This document shows positions 1 to 5,612 of a DNA stretch of 5,612 nucleotides, one piece after another (positions within the stretch are counted from its first letter, which is position 1; every line of letters starts with the position of its first letter). The notes under the pieces were generated by a model. The model saw only the letters and a program-made list of their open reading frames with translations, was not told the DNA's origin and ran no database searches. The stretch comes from JANNMJ01 sp031426455 (GTDB lineage: Bacteria; Bacteroidota; Bacteroidia; Cytophagales; Hymenobacteraceae). Location: positions 1-5,612 of the forward strand of contig JANPLI010000117.1 in the NCBI GenBank assembly GCA_031426455.1, written 5' to 3'. A program made the position numbers and the translations under genes.

Positions 1-85
1 GACGCAGCCGATAGCTGCGCGCGCCACGCGCCGCCTCCTGTAGCGTCGTGCGTTCCGCTTCCGTCAAACAAAAAGGGTAAATCAT
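1..85 (-). CDS. IS630-type transposase, N-terminal fragment (runs off window)
   Basis: Only the first 28 codons are visible; the gene continues beyond base 1. The translation begins MIYPFCLTEAERTTLQEAAR and continues GARSYRLR. The pattern LTEAER-x-x-L-x-x-x-A-R-x(4-6)-YRLR resembles the first helices of the helix-turn-helix domain at the N-terminus of IS630-family and related transposases, which bind the element's ends. The ATG at 85-83 is the first possible start, because an in-frame TAG lies two codons upstream. A GGGG run directly abuts the ATG, too close to act as a normal Shine-Dalgarno site. The catalytic DDE domain would lie outside the window, so neither family nor intactness can be confirmed. 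An unrelated helix-turn-helix protein is possible. Confidence 0.5.
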   Translation of the reverse strand, partial: MIYPFCLTEAERTTLQEAARGARSYRLR

Positions 86-125
86 CCCCTAATATCACGC
101 CGACCAAGCAAATGATGTGTAATTT

Positions 126-137
126 GTGGTCGACCAC
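126..137. repeat. 12-bp perfect palindrome GTGGTCGACCAC
   Basis: The sequence GTGGTCGACCAC equals its own reverse complement. It is flanked by near-symmetric AT-rich sequence (TAATTT on the left, TTAATTA on the right). It lies about 40 bases upstream of the transposase-like start codon, where an insertion-sequence end or an operator could sit. No second copy is visible in the window, so neither role can be tested here. Confidence 0.5.
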
Positions 138-139
138 TT

Positions 140-234
140 AATTACGAATTACGAATTAGGGGTAACAATGTATCAGTTTGTAATTCGTAATTTGTAGTTC
201 GCAATTCGCAATTCGTAATTCGTAATTCGTAATT
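140..234. repeat. Inverted repeat: 19-bp arms built from the heptamer
   Basis: Bases 140-158 (AATTACGAATTACGAATTA) are the exact reverse complement of 216-234, giving 19-bp arms around a 57-base centre. Because the arms are made of the heptamer, they can also pair in registers shifted by 7 bases with other array units. In RNA from the kinase gene this would form a long AT-rich hairpin right after the stop codon. It could stabilise the 3' end or take part in termination; no clear U-tract follows, so termination is not established. Confidence 0.75.
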
Positions 235-236
235 CA
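181..236. repeat. Heptamer tandem array, 8 units of TAATTCG type
   Basis: Eight consecutive 7-base units fill this stretch: TAATTCG, TAATTTG, TAGTTCG, CAATTCG, CAATTCG, TAATTCG, TAATTCG, TAATTCA. The variation is at few positions (T/C at 1, A/G at 3, C/T at 6, G/A at 7). The array is AT-rich inside a strongly GC-rich region. Its last unit contains the stop codon of the sensor kinase (TGA, complement of 234-236), so the array starts exactly at the gene's end. Heptameric short tandem repeats of this style are known from filamentous cyanobacteria. The resemblance is in style only, and function is unknown. Confidence 0.9.
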
Positions 237-3200
237 TCCTCTGACTTCGCACCTCACCTGATACCCCAACTGGCCATCTATCCGAGGCCCGGTCTGGAGA
301 ACGCCGTTAATGGCCTTTGCGCGGGCCGCCATACTGCGCAGGCCCAGACCGGTGCGGCTGGGGGCGGGGGCGGCGCGGCCGTCGTCGGTGACTTCCAGTA
401 CGAAATGGCTGCCTTCGCGCACCAGCCGCACGTGCAGCGTGGTAGCGCCTTTGCCGTGCCGCACCGCGTTCGTGACGGCCTCCTTGAAGATGAGGTAAAG
501 CTGCTTGCGGACCAAGGGTCGCAGTGCCTGAAAGTGGGCCGGTGGGGCGGCCTCGAACGCGTGCCGCAGGCCCGCGACGGGCGCCGTCTGGTCGAGGTGG
601 TCTTCCATCCGATCCAGCAGCGCCTGCACCGAGTCGGCGCGCGAGTCGATGCTCCAGACCACATCGCGCAGGGCCTGCACCGCCGCGCGACTATTGTGCA
701 GCAGCCGCGCGGCCAGCTGATGCAGCACCGGATCGACGGCCACGGTGGGCGGGCCGGCGGCGAGTTGCTCCTCGGCGGCGGTGGCCTCGTCGGCTTGTTG
801 CAGCACTTCGGCCATCAGGCTGATCTTGGTCAGCAGGCTGCCCACTTCGTCGTGCAGGTTAGCGGCCAGCTCGTCGCGCAGGCGGGCTTCTCGCCGCGCG
901 CGGCGCCCCTGGAGCCAGAAGAGTCCGTAGGCGAAGCCCACCAGCGCCAACGTGGCCAGCGCCCACGTCAAGGGGTGCTGCCACCATACGCGGGCCACGT
1001 GCAGCGGCACCCGCACGATGTTGGCGGCGAGCTGGCCAGTGCTGGTTTCGGCCCGGATCTCGACGGTATAGTCGCCGGCGGCCAGGCCCTGTAATACGAG
1101 CCGGCGGGTGGTCGGCTGCCACGCGGGTAGCGGCGCGTGCTTGTCACCCGCCGGGCGCAACCGGTAGGCGTAGTGGGTGAAGCCCGGCGTCAGCAGGTCG
1201 GTCAGGGCAAGGCGTATTTCGACGAAATCCGTGGCCCGGGCGCCCAACCGCAGCGCGGGCATCGGCTCGCCGCTGCATAGGGGGGTGAGTGCGCTGCCCG
1301 CGCCGCTATCCGTCGACGGGCGGCTCTCCCCGAAGGCGGTCACCAGTAGGCGAATGGGGCGTTGGCGGTCGTTTTCGGCCTGACCCATCGTGGTGGGAGC
1401 CACCTGAAATACTCCCCCGACGCCACCGAACAGCAGCGTGCCGGTGCGCGGGTCGGCGTACGCCGAGCTGCGGTTCAGTTCTGCTTCCGTCAGCCCGGCG
1501 GCCGTCCCGAAGACAGCCAGCCGCTGCTGCGCGGGGTCGTAGCGGATCAGCCCGGCGTACGTGCCGGCCCAGACCGTCCTGTCGGGCTGGCATAGCACCG
1601 TCGCCACTGTGGAAGACGGCAAGCCGTCGGCGATGCCCAACTGCTGCACCAATCCGCGTCTTGCGTCCACGAGCAGCAAGCCTTCGGCGCGGGTGCCCAC
1701 CCAGGCGCGATCTGGCCCGGCGGCGGCCACGCACAGCATATCGTCGGTAGTGGGCAGCGGGCGGGGGCTGTTGGGGGCGCCCACTCGCCGCAGCGCGCCG
1801 GTGGCGGGGTGCAGGCGGTAAAGGCCCTGCGCGGTGGCCAGCCAGAGGTGGCCGGTGGCGGAGTCGGCGGCGAGGTCTAGAATCCGCAGCCGCCGTAAGG
1901 TGGCCGCGGATTCCCCGCCCTCACTCGCCCCCCCCGGTGGCCGGTAACGCCGCACCCGCAATCGGCGCAAGTCCAACTCGAACAAGCCGCTGTCGGTGCC
2001 GCCCCACACGCGCCCGCGCGGGTGTTCAAGCAGCGTCAGAAACCGCGCGGGTTGGTGGCGCTCGGCGGAGTCCAGGCGCAATAGGTGGCACTGGCGGGTG
2101 GACGCGTCGAGTAAAGAAAAGCCGATGTCATCTTCGGCCACAACCGTAGTGGCGGGGTGGGTGCGCGTCGTCAGTACGTCGTAGATGGTCGGAAACCGCG
2201 CGGCGCGCGGCGGCTCGCCGGGTGTGGTGGTGAGGGTCGGGCGCCACGCGTGGGCCGGCACCAGCGGGCGAACGGGCGCGCAGGGCGAGTCAGCCGCTTG
2301 CACGAAAGGGCCTTCGTAGGTGCCCAGCAGCAGCCGGCCGTCGGCTAACCGCGCAATGCCGCGCATACTCGCCAGGCGCCGGCCGCCGGGCTGCGTCAGG
2401 GCGTACACGGCGGGAGGGGCGGCCGTGCGGCGCTTATATACCCCGCGCCAGGCCCGCGAATAGCACCACTGTACGCCGAGGGCATCGCGGTACACCACGA
2501 AGTTGTGGTGGTAGGGGTTAGGCACTTCGCCGAGGCGGAGGCTGTCGGCCGTGAGGTGGCCCGTGCGCGGCCCGCGCACGGTTAGGCATAGGTAATGGTG
2601 GCGCGAAACCCATTCGTAGGCCGTGTCAGGACCGACGGCGGCGGGCAAAAAATTATCGGCTCGGTCGGCAATCAGCCAATGGTTGATTTCGCGGAGCCGA
2701 TTGTCCGCCGTCAGCTCGTAGCGCGCGTTGGCGCTGAAAAACTGTTGCGGAGCGGTACCGGGCACCGCCAGCACCAGGAAATTCGTCGGCATATACCAGC
2801 GAACGGGACCGGTGGGGCCAATCCGGGCGATGCCTGGTAACGCCAGGCGCTCCTGCCGGCGGGCGGGGTCGAAATAGCGATTTTCGATGAACGAAATCCA
2901 GACGCCGGCGGCCGTGCCATCGGGCTGAAACCGGAAGCTGATGCCGGGTAGGCGCCGCCGGCTAATCAGGCGCGCGCGGTGGCTTGCATCCAGCACCACG
3001 GTGTAGCCGTCGCCGCAACTCACCCATAAATGCCCCGAGCGCGGGTGCCGAAACAGTTGAATCACGGTAGGCGGCGCGGCGCCCGCATCCGTCGGTAATG
3101 CCACCCGCCGAAACACTCCCGTGCGCAACGTCAGGCAAAACAGGCCGGCATCGGCTCCCAGCCAGAGGTGGCCGGCGGGGTCGAGGCTCAGGGTGGAAAC

Positions 3201-3461
3201 GATGCCGCGCGGCGCCGTAGTACTGCCGGGGCGCACCAGCCGCGCGAGTGGCACCAGCTCGTAGCCGTCGTATCGAAACACGCCCTCGTCGGTGGCAATC
3301 CACTGGAACCCGGTGGGGTCGGTCAGTAATTGCTTGATCAGAAGCTGACTCAGCACGGGGTCGCGCTGCCAGGGTTCGGCGGTCAGCGGGCCGGGCAGCA
3401 GCATACTTAGCAGCAACCCGGATAGGAAGAACAGAATCGGAACCCGGAGGAGGCGCGCCAC
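234..3461 (-). CDS. Periplasmic two-propeller sensor histidine kinase (Reg_prop, Y_Y_Y, HisKA_3, HATPase_c)
   Basis: This 1075-residue inner-membrane sensor kinase probably reads a periplasmic ligand and phosphorylates a response regulator. A signal peptide covers residues 1-28 (ARLLR, hydrophobic core, likely cut after LTA). Residues ~35-690 carry beta-propeller (Reg_prop) repeats, e.g. TDEGVFRYDG at 57, GTDSGLFELD at 488, ATAQGLYRLHP at 542, GTYAGLIRYDP at 633. A Y_Y_Y domain spans about 735-825 and a transmembrane helix 829-850. The HisKA_3 phosphoacceptor is His870 in AANLHDEVGS. HATPase_c has N-box KEAVTNAVRHG (Asn998), Asp1026/Gly1028 in TDDG, and TGLGL at 1037. All key kinase residues are present. 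There is no receiver or AraC domain, so it is a classical, not hybrid, kinase. GTG at 3461 is chosen because it supplies the full signal peptide; the next in-frame ATG (3404) would cut it, and upstream extension would run through the tRNA gene. The ligand is unknown and no regulator gene is adjacent. Confidence 0.93.
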   Translation of the reverse strand: MARLLRVPILFFLSGLLLSMLLPGPLTAEPWQRDPVLSQLLIKQLLTDPTGFQWIATDEGVFRYDGYELVPLARLVRPGSTTAPRGIVSTLSLDPAGHLWLGADAGLFCLTLRTGVFRRVALPTDAGAAPPTVIQLFRHPRSGHLWVSCGDGYTVVLDASHRARLISRRRLPGISFRFQPDGTAAGVWISFIENRYFDPARRQERLALPGIARIGPTGPVRWYMPTNFLVLAVPGTAPQQFFSANARYELTADNRLREINHWLIADRADNFLPAAVGPDTAYEWVSRHHYLCLTVRGPRTGHLTADSLRLGEVPNPYHHNFVVYRDALGVQWCYSRAWRGVYKRRTAAPPAVYALTQPGGRRLASMRGIARLADGRLLLGTYEGPFVQAADSPCAPVRPLVPAHAWRPTLTTTPGEPPRAARFPTIYDVLTTRTHPATTVVAEDDIGFSLLDASTRQCHLLRLDSAERHQPARFLTLLEHPRGRVWGGTDSGLFELDLRRLRVRRYRPPGGASEGGESAATLRRLRILDLAADSATGHLWLATAQGLYRLHPATGALRRVGAPNSPRPLPTTDDMLCVAAAGPDRAWVGTRAEGLLLVDARRGLVQQLGIADGLPSSTVATVLCQPDRTVWAGTYAGLIRYDPAQQRLAVFGTAAGLTEAELNRSSAYADPRTGTLLFGGVGGVFQVAPTTMGQAENDRQRPIRLLVTAFGESRPSTDSGAGSALTPLCSGEPMPALRLGARATDFVEIRLALTDLLTPGFTHYAYRLRPAGDKHAPLPAWQPTTRRLVLQGLAAGDYTVEIRAETSTGQLAANIVRVPLHVARVWWQHPLTWALATLALVGFAYGLFWLQGRRARREARLRDELAANLHDEVGSLLTKISLMAEVLQQADEATAAEEQLAAGPPTVAVDPVLHQLAARLLHNSRAAVQALRDVVWSIDSRADSVQALLDRMEDHLDQTAPVAGLRHAFEAAPPAHFQALRPLVRKQLYLIFKEAVTNAVRHGKGATTLHVRLVREGSHFVLEVTDDGRAAPAPSRTGLGLRSMAARAKAINGVLQTGPRIDGQLGYQVRCEVRG

Positions 3462-3466
3462 GCCAT

Positions 3467-3512
3467 CAAATGTACGCGGTTGGTTATAAGCGCCGGCAGC
3501 GGCCGAAAGCAA
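3467..3512 (-). promoter_or_regulatory. Candidate promoter(s) of the sensor kinase gene
   Basis: Two overlapping signals lie in the 50 bases before the GTG start. TACATTTG (3474-3467) matches the Bacteroidota -7 element TAnnTTTG exactly, but no TTG is found at the expected -33 position. It ends only 5 bases before the GTG, so a transcript from it would be leaderless or nearly so. Separately, TTGCTT (3512-3507) and TTATAA (3489-3484) are spaced 17 bases apart, like a proteobacterial -35/-10 pair. Neither is proven. Confidence 0.35.
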
Positions 3513-3544
3513 TCGCCCCGCCCGCCGGTAGGCGAGCGGGGCGA
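3507..3544 (-). terminator. Intrinsic terminator after tRNA-Cys
   Basis: Bases 3513-3521 pair perfectly with 3536-3544 (9 bp, TCGCCCCGC/GCGGGGCGA). After one C/A mismatch, 3523-3526 pairs with 3531-3534 around a four-base loop. On the minus strand the hairpin is followed by ATTGCTTT, a short and imperfect T-rich run. It starts 12 bases after the tRNA 3' end, as expected for a terminator of that transcript, and separates it from the kinase gene. Confidence 0.7.
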
Positions 3545-3555
3545 AGCAGAAGGAG

Positions 3556-3626
3556 AGGCAACGAGCGGATTCGAACCGCTGTAGGAGGTTTTGCAGACCT
3601 CTACCTAGCCACTCGGTCACGTTGCC
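3556..3626 (-). tRNA. tRNA-Cys (anticodon GCA)
   Basis: A 71-base cloverleaf folds fully on the minus strand. The acceptor stem is GGCAACG/CGTTGCC (7 bp), followed by linker TG. The D-arm is ACC/GGT with a 9-base loop containing GTGG. The anticodon stem is GAGGT/ACCTC with loop CTGCAAA, giving anticodon GCA for cysteine codons UGC/UGU. The variable loop is 4 bases (CTAC). The T-arm is AGCGG/CCGCT with loop TTCGAAT. The discriminator base is U, usual for tRNA-Cys. The 3' CCA is not encoded (CTC follows), so CCA must be added by the tRNA nucleotidyltransferase. It has its own promoter upstream and terminator downstream. Confidence 0.96.
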
Positions 3627-3663
3627 GGCTAGTGATTCCGGAGCGGTTTCCCGCACTGGGCTG

Positions 3664-3694
3664 CAAAGGTAAGGCACCGCACCGCACCGGGCAA
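3664..3694 (-). promoter_or_regulatory. Bacteroidota-type promoter of tRNA-Cys
   Basis: TACCTTTG (3671-3664) matches the TAnnTTTG -7 element exactly. A TTG lies at 3694-3692, 20 bases upstream, fitting the -33 element of Bacteroidota primary-sigma promoters. Transcription should begin near 3658, giving a 5' leader of roughly 30 bases before the tRNA. The promoter lies in the gap between the Uma2 stop and the tRNA, so the tRNA is probably transcribed on its own. Confidence 0.75.
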
Positions 3695-3730
3695 GCGGTG
3701 AGGGCTTTTTGGGCGCCGCCCAGCGGTGGT

Positions 3731-4378
3731 TTATGCTTCGTCGTCCAGCAGCCGGGCCAGTTCGCGCAGGTCCAGCGCAAAGCCGGGCAGCACGGCCGCA
3801 TCGGCGGGTAGCTCGCCGTCGAAGCCGACGTGGGTTTCGACTTCCGGCGCGGAAGCCCGGTAAATCAGCACCGTGCGCGTGGCCGGTTGTACCAGCCACC
3901 CCAGCCGGACGCCCAGTTCCAGCCAGCGCAGCATCTTGCGGCGCAGCACAGCGGGGCGGTCGGAATCAGATTGCAACTCAATGATGAAGTCCGGGCAAAC
4001 GTGCGCGAATTTTTGACGCTTGGCTACCGATACCGTCGCCCAACGTTCGGCCGATACCCAGGAGGCATCCGGTGAGAGAGCCACGCGCGGCGCTAACTGG
4101 TATCCGGTATTCGATTCTCCGACAATGCCTTGGCGATGCTGGCGATGCCAGGCAATGAGTTGATAGATCAGTTCGGCATTCAAGCGGCCCGTCAGCGTAG
4201 TGGTAGGCGACATAATTTCGATCTGATTTGCCTTCCACCGCTGAATGCGCAGGTCGCGGTTCTGCTGGCAGAAATCAAAGAATTCGGCGTCCGACAATGG
4301 CCCCAGGTTCCGCAGCGTGAGCGGTAGCATTGCCTGGGGAAATTCGGCGGTGAAGAAGAGGGATGGGTGTTCTTTCAT
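3731..4378 (-). CDS. Uma2 (DUF820) family putative restriction endonuclease-fold protein
   Basis: This 215-residue protein matches the Uma2/DUF820 family in length and motif order. The family has a PD-(D/E)XK nuclease fold, is often present in many copies in Bacteroidota and cyanobacteria, and has no firmly known cellular role. Visible motifs: an N-terminal strand ending IEIMSPT (residues 53-59), SPDASWV (102-108, Asp104), CPDFIIELQS (128-137, Asp130 and Glu134), and RRKMLRWLELGVRLGWLVQP (146-165, Lys148), matching the family's K-x(3)-Y-x(2)-G-V-x(3)-W-L-V-x-P segment. The usual Tyr there is replaced by Trp152. ATG at 4378 is chosen; a TTG three codons upstream (4387) is the alternative. No clear Shine-Dalgarno site is seen, as is common in this phylum. 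TAGCTTCG at 4395-4388 is one base off the -7 consensus but lacks a well-placed -33 TTG. The gene is isolated by the rpsA terminator upstream and the tRNA promoter downstream. Confidence 0.88.
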   Translation of the reverse strand: MKEHPSLFFTAEFPQAMLPLTLRNLGPLSDAEFFDFCQQNRDLRIQRWKANQIEIMSPTTTLTGRLNAELIYQLIAWHRQHRQGIVGESNTGYQLAPRVALSPDASWVSAERWATVSVAKRQKFAHVCPDFIIELQSDSDRPAVLRRKMLRWLELGVRLGWLVQPATRTVLIYRASAPEVETHVGFDGELPADAAVLPGFALDLRELARLLDDEA

Positions 4379-4420
4379 AACGGCCAACGAAGCTACGGCG
4401 CGCCCTTCAACCAGCCCGCC

Positions 4421-4466
4421 CCAAACAAAACTCCCCCGCGCCAGCCAAAGCCAGCGCGGGGGAGTT
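4421..4466 (-). terminator. Strong intrinsic terminator after rpsA
   Basis: Bases 4429-4441 (AACTCCCCCGCGC) are the exact reverse complement of 4454-4466, a 13-bp GC-rich stem with a 12-base loop. On the minus strand the stem runs into TTTTGTTTG, a good T-rich tail. It begins 44 bases after the rpsA stop codon and ends about 45 bases before the Uma2 start, so it separates the two genes. Confidence 0.85.
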
Positions 4467-4509
4467 CGGTAGTAAGCACTAGGCGCACGGCCCGGTACCG
4501 ACGGTCAGG

Positions 4510-5612
4510 TTACGCTTTTGCTTTCGCTTCGGCGTCGTCTTCGGCAGGCGCTTCCGTCTTGGCGGCGTCGGGCGTCGAGCCGATGGCGTCCTGCACTTTG
4601 TGCAGCACCGTTTCGGCAGCGTCCTTCACGGTTTCCACGGCCGAAGCCACGGCGTCCGAAACGGCTTCCGGCACGTGCACATTGGCAGCGGCTTCTTTCA
4701 CCGCGTTCACGGCGCTGGTCACGGCGGCGGGCACTTCCACGTGCGAAGCGGCTTCCTTCACGGCGTCCACAGCGCTGGTCACAGCGGCGGGCACTTCCAC
4801 GTGCGAGGCGGCTTCTTTCACGGCATCCACAGCGTCGGAGACGGCACTTTTGGCACGATCCAGCAGCGAGGGGGCTTCCGTTTCCGTTGCGGCCGGGGCG
4901 GCGGCTTCAGTCGCTGGAGCAGCAGCTTCCGCCGCCGGGGCCGCATCGCGGCTGGCGAGCTTGGTGCGGGCCGCCGCGCTTTCGCTGGTCAGCATCTTGG
5001 CTTTCAGGGCCGAGAGGGCATCCAGGTCGCCCATCGTCGATTTCTCAGCGGGGGCAGCCGGCGCGCCGGTGCTGGCGCCGCCAGCGGTCGAGCCACTGGT
5101 TTTGCCTGCGCCACCGCCGCCGTCACCTTTCTTCTTGGTGAAGCGCGACAGGTCGCGGTCGGCCTCACCGGCCGGCACGCTCTGGTACGTGGCCAGGTGC
5201 GAAACCACCACGCGGCGCTCGTCCTTGTTGAAGTCAGTGACGCGGAAGTCGATGCTTTCGCCGATTTCCACGTTCGTGCCGTCCTGCTTGACGAGCATCT
5301 TCGGGTAAGCGAAGCCTTCGATGCCGTAGGGCAGCTCGATGGTGGCGCCACGCTCCGATTTCTCCAGCAACGTGCCCTTGTGGATCGAGCCGGTCGTGAA
5401 CACGGCCGTGAACGCTTCCCAGGGGTTTTCTTCGGTCTGCTTGTGGCCCAGGGCCAGGCGGCGCGCCTGCACGTCAACTTCCAGCACCACCACTTCGAGG
5501 CGCTCGCCGGTCTTGACGAACTCCGACGGATGCTTGATTTTGCGGGTCCAGGACAGGTCCGAGACGTGCACCAGGCCATCGACGCCTTCTTCCAGCTCCA
5601 CGAAGAGGCCGA
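4510..5612 (-). CDS. rpsA: 30S ribosomal protein S1, C-terminal part (runs off window)
   Basis: The last 366 codons are visible; the reading frame is open to the window edge (GLFVELEEGVDG...), so the GTG at 5601 is internal and not a start. S1 binds mRNA on the small ribosomal subunit through tandem S1 (OB-fold) domains. The first visible S1 domain covers roughly residues 1-60 (GLFVELEEGVDGLVHVSDLS, then WTRKIKHP, ending LALGHKQ). The second covers about 70-142 (GTLLEKSERGATIELPYG ... RRVVVSHLA). These look like the last two repeats of a Bacteroidota S1. The remaining ~220 residues are a tail: a basic patch (RFTKKKGD), a Gly/Ser/Ala linker, a helix-like MGDLDALSALKAKM segment, Ala/Pro/Glu-rich sequence, three 20-residue repeats and an acidic/basic end (EDDAEAKAKA). 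Another multi-S1-domain RNA-binding protein is the alternative. A terminator follows the stop. Confidence 0.85.
   Translation of the reverse strand, partial: GLFVELEEGVDGLVHVSDLSWTRKIKHPSEFVKTGERLEVVVLEVDVQARRLALGHKQTEENPWEAFTAVFTTGSIHKGTLLEKSERGATIELPYGIEGFAYPKMLVKQDGTNVEIGESIDFRVTDFNKDERRVVVSHLATYQSVPAGEADRDLSRFTKKKGDGGGGAGKTSGSTAGGASTGAPAAPAEKSTMGDLDALSALKAKMLTSESAAARTKLASRDAAPAAEAAAPATEAAAPAATETEAPSLLDRAKSAVSDAVDAVKEAASHVEVPAAVTSAVDAVKEAASHVEVPAAVTSAVNAVKEAAANVHVPEAVSDAVASAVETVKDAAETVLHKVQDAIGSTPDAAKTEAPAEDDAEAKAKA
4657..4836 (-). repeat. Three 60-bp in-frame repeats in the S1 tail
   Basis: Three consecutive 60-base units (4836-4777, 4776-4717, 4716-4657) encode 20-residue repeats: DAVDAVKEAASHVEVPAAVT, SAVDAVKEAASHVEVPAAVT and SAVNAVKEAAANVHVPEAVS. 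The first two differ at about 6 of 60 bases, mostly in silent positions; the third is more diverged. A degenerate related stretch follows (DAVASAVETVKDAAETV). Each unit reads as a short amphipathic helix (AVDAVKEAASHV) broken by a VPAAV turn. Confidence 0.9.

Noticed and set aside
405..1094. Plus-strand open frame of 229 codons opposite the kinase domain
   Set aside because: The minus strand encodes conserved HisKA_3 and HATPase_c motifs here. The plus-strand product is compositionally odd with no known motif, as expected for an antisense shadow in GC-rich DNA.
3711..3721. Short hairpin GGGCGCCGCCC as a terminator for the Uma2 gene
   Set aside because: The stem is only 4 bp, and on the minus strand it is followed by A residues rather than T residues.
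3462..3899. N-terminal extension of the kinase reading frame up to 3899
   Set aside because: The open frame passes through the tRNA-Cys gene, its promoter and the end of the Uma2 gene on the same strand, and the added protein is Arg/Ala-rich low-complexity sequence. The signal peptide defines the start at 3461.
4657..4836. The 60-bp repeats as a CRISPR array
   Set aside because: The units are contiguous with no unique spacers, keep the reading frame, and encode a clear protein repeat.
4367..5308. Long plus-strand open frame opposite rpsA (313 codons, Ala/Ser/Thr-rich)
   Set aside because: It mirrors the Ala-rich S1 tail in the opposite strand. High GC and GCN codons keep the antisense frame open; it has no recognisable domain, and it spans the rpsA terminator.

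Overview
The window comes from a high-GC member of the Bacteroidota, most likely Hymenobacter or a close relative. Three things suggest this. A long sensor kinase has the Reg_prop / Y_Y_Y / HisKA_3 / HATPase_c layout typical of that phylum. A TTG-N20-TAnnTTTG promoter, the Bacteroidota primary sigma pattern, precedes the tRNA gene. The C-terminal part of ribosomal protein S1 carries an Ala-rich extension. The genus is inferred from GC content and gene style, not from a database match. All genes seen lie on the minus strand, so transcription runs from high to low coordinates.

In transcription order: (1) 5612-4510 is the 3' part of a ribosomal protein S1 gene (rpsA), cut by the window edge. It encodes most of one S1 domain, a second S1 domain, and a long low-complexity tail with three 20-residue repeats. 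A strong intrinsic terminator follows at 4421-4466. (2) 4378-3731 is a Uma2 (DUF820) family gene of the PD-(D/E)XK nuclease fold. (3) 3694-3664 is a promoter for a tRNA-Cys(GCA) gene at 3626-3556, followed by a GC-rich hairpin terminator at 3544-3507. (4) 3461-234 is a 1075-residue membrane sensor histidine kinase that starts with GTG. (5) 236-86 is an AT-rich spacer with a heptamer array, an inverted copy of it, and a 12-bp palindrome. (6) 85-1 is the start of what looks like an IS630-type transposase, cut by the window edge.

The genes do not form a single pathway. rpsA and the tRNA gene are translation housekeeping genes, each with its own terminator. Uma2 is a solitary accessory gene. The kinase is a signalling gene with no response regulator in view: the place just downstream, where a LuxR/NarL-type partner is often found, holds the repeat spacer and the transposase. 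I did not find a clearly new biological system. The most unusual items are the heptamer array that contains the kinase stop codon and the repeated amphipathic tail of the S1 protein.
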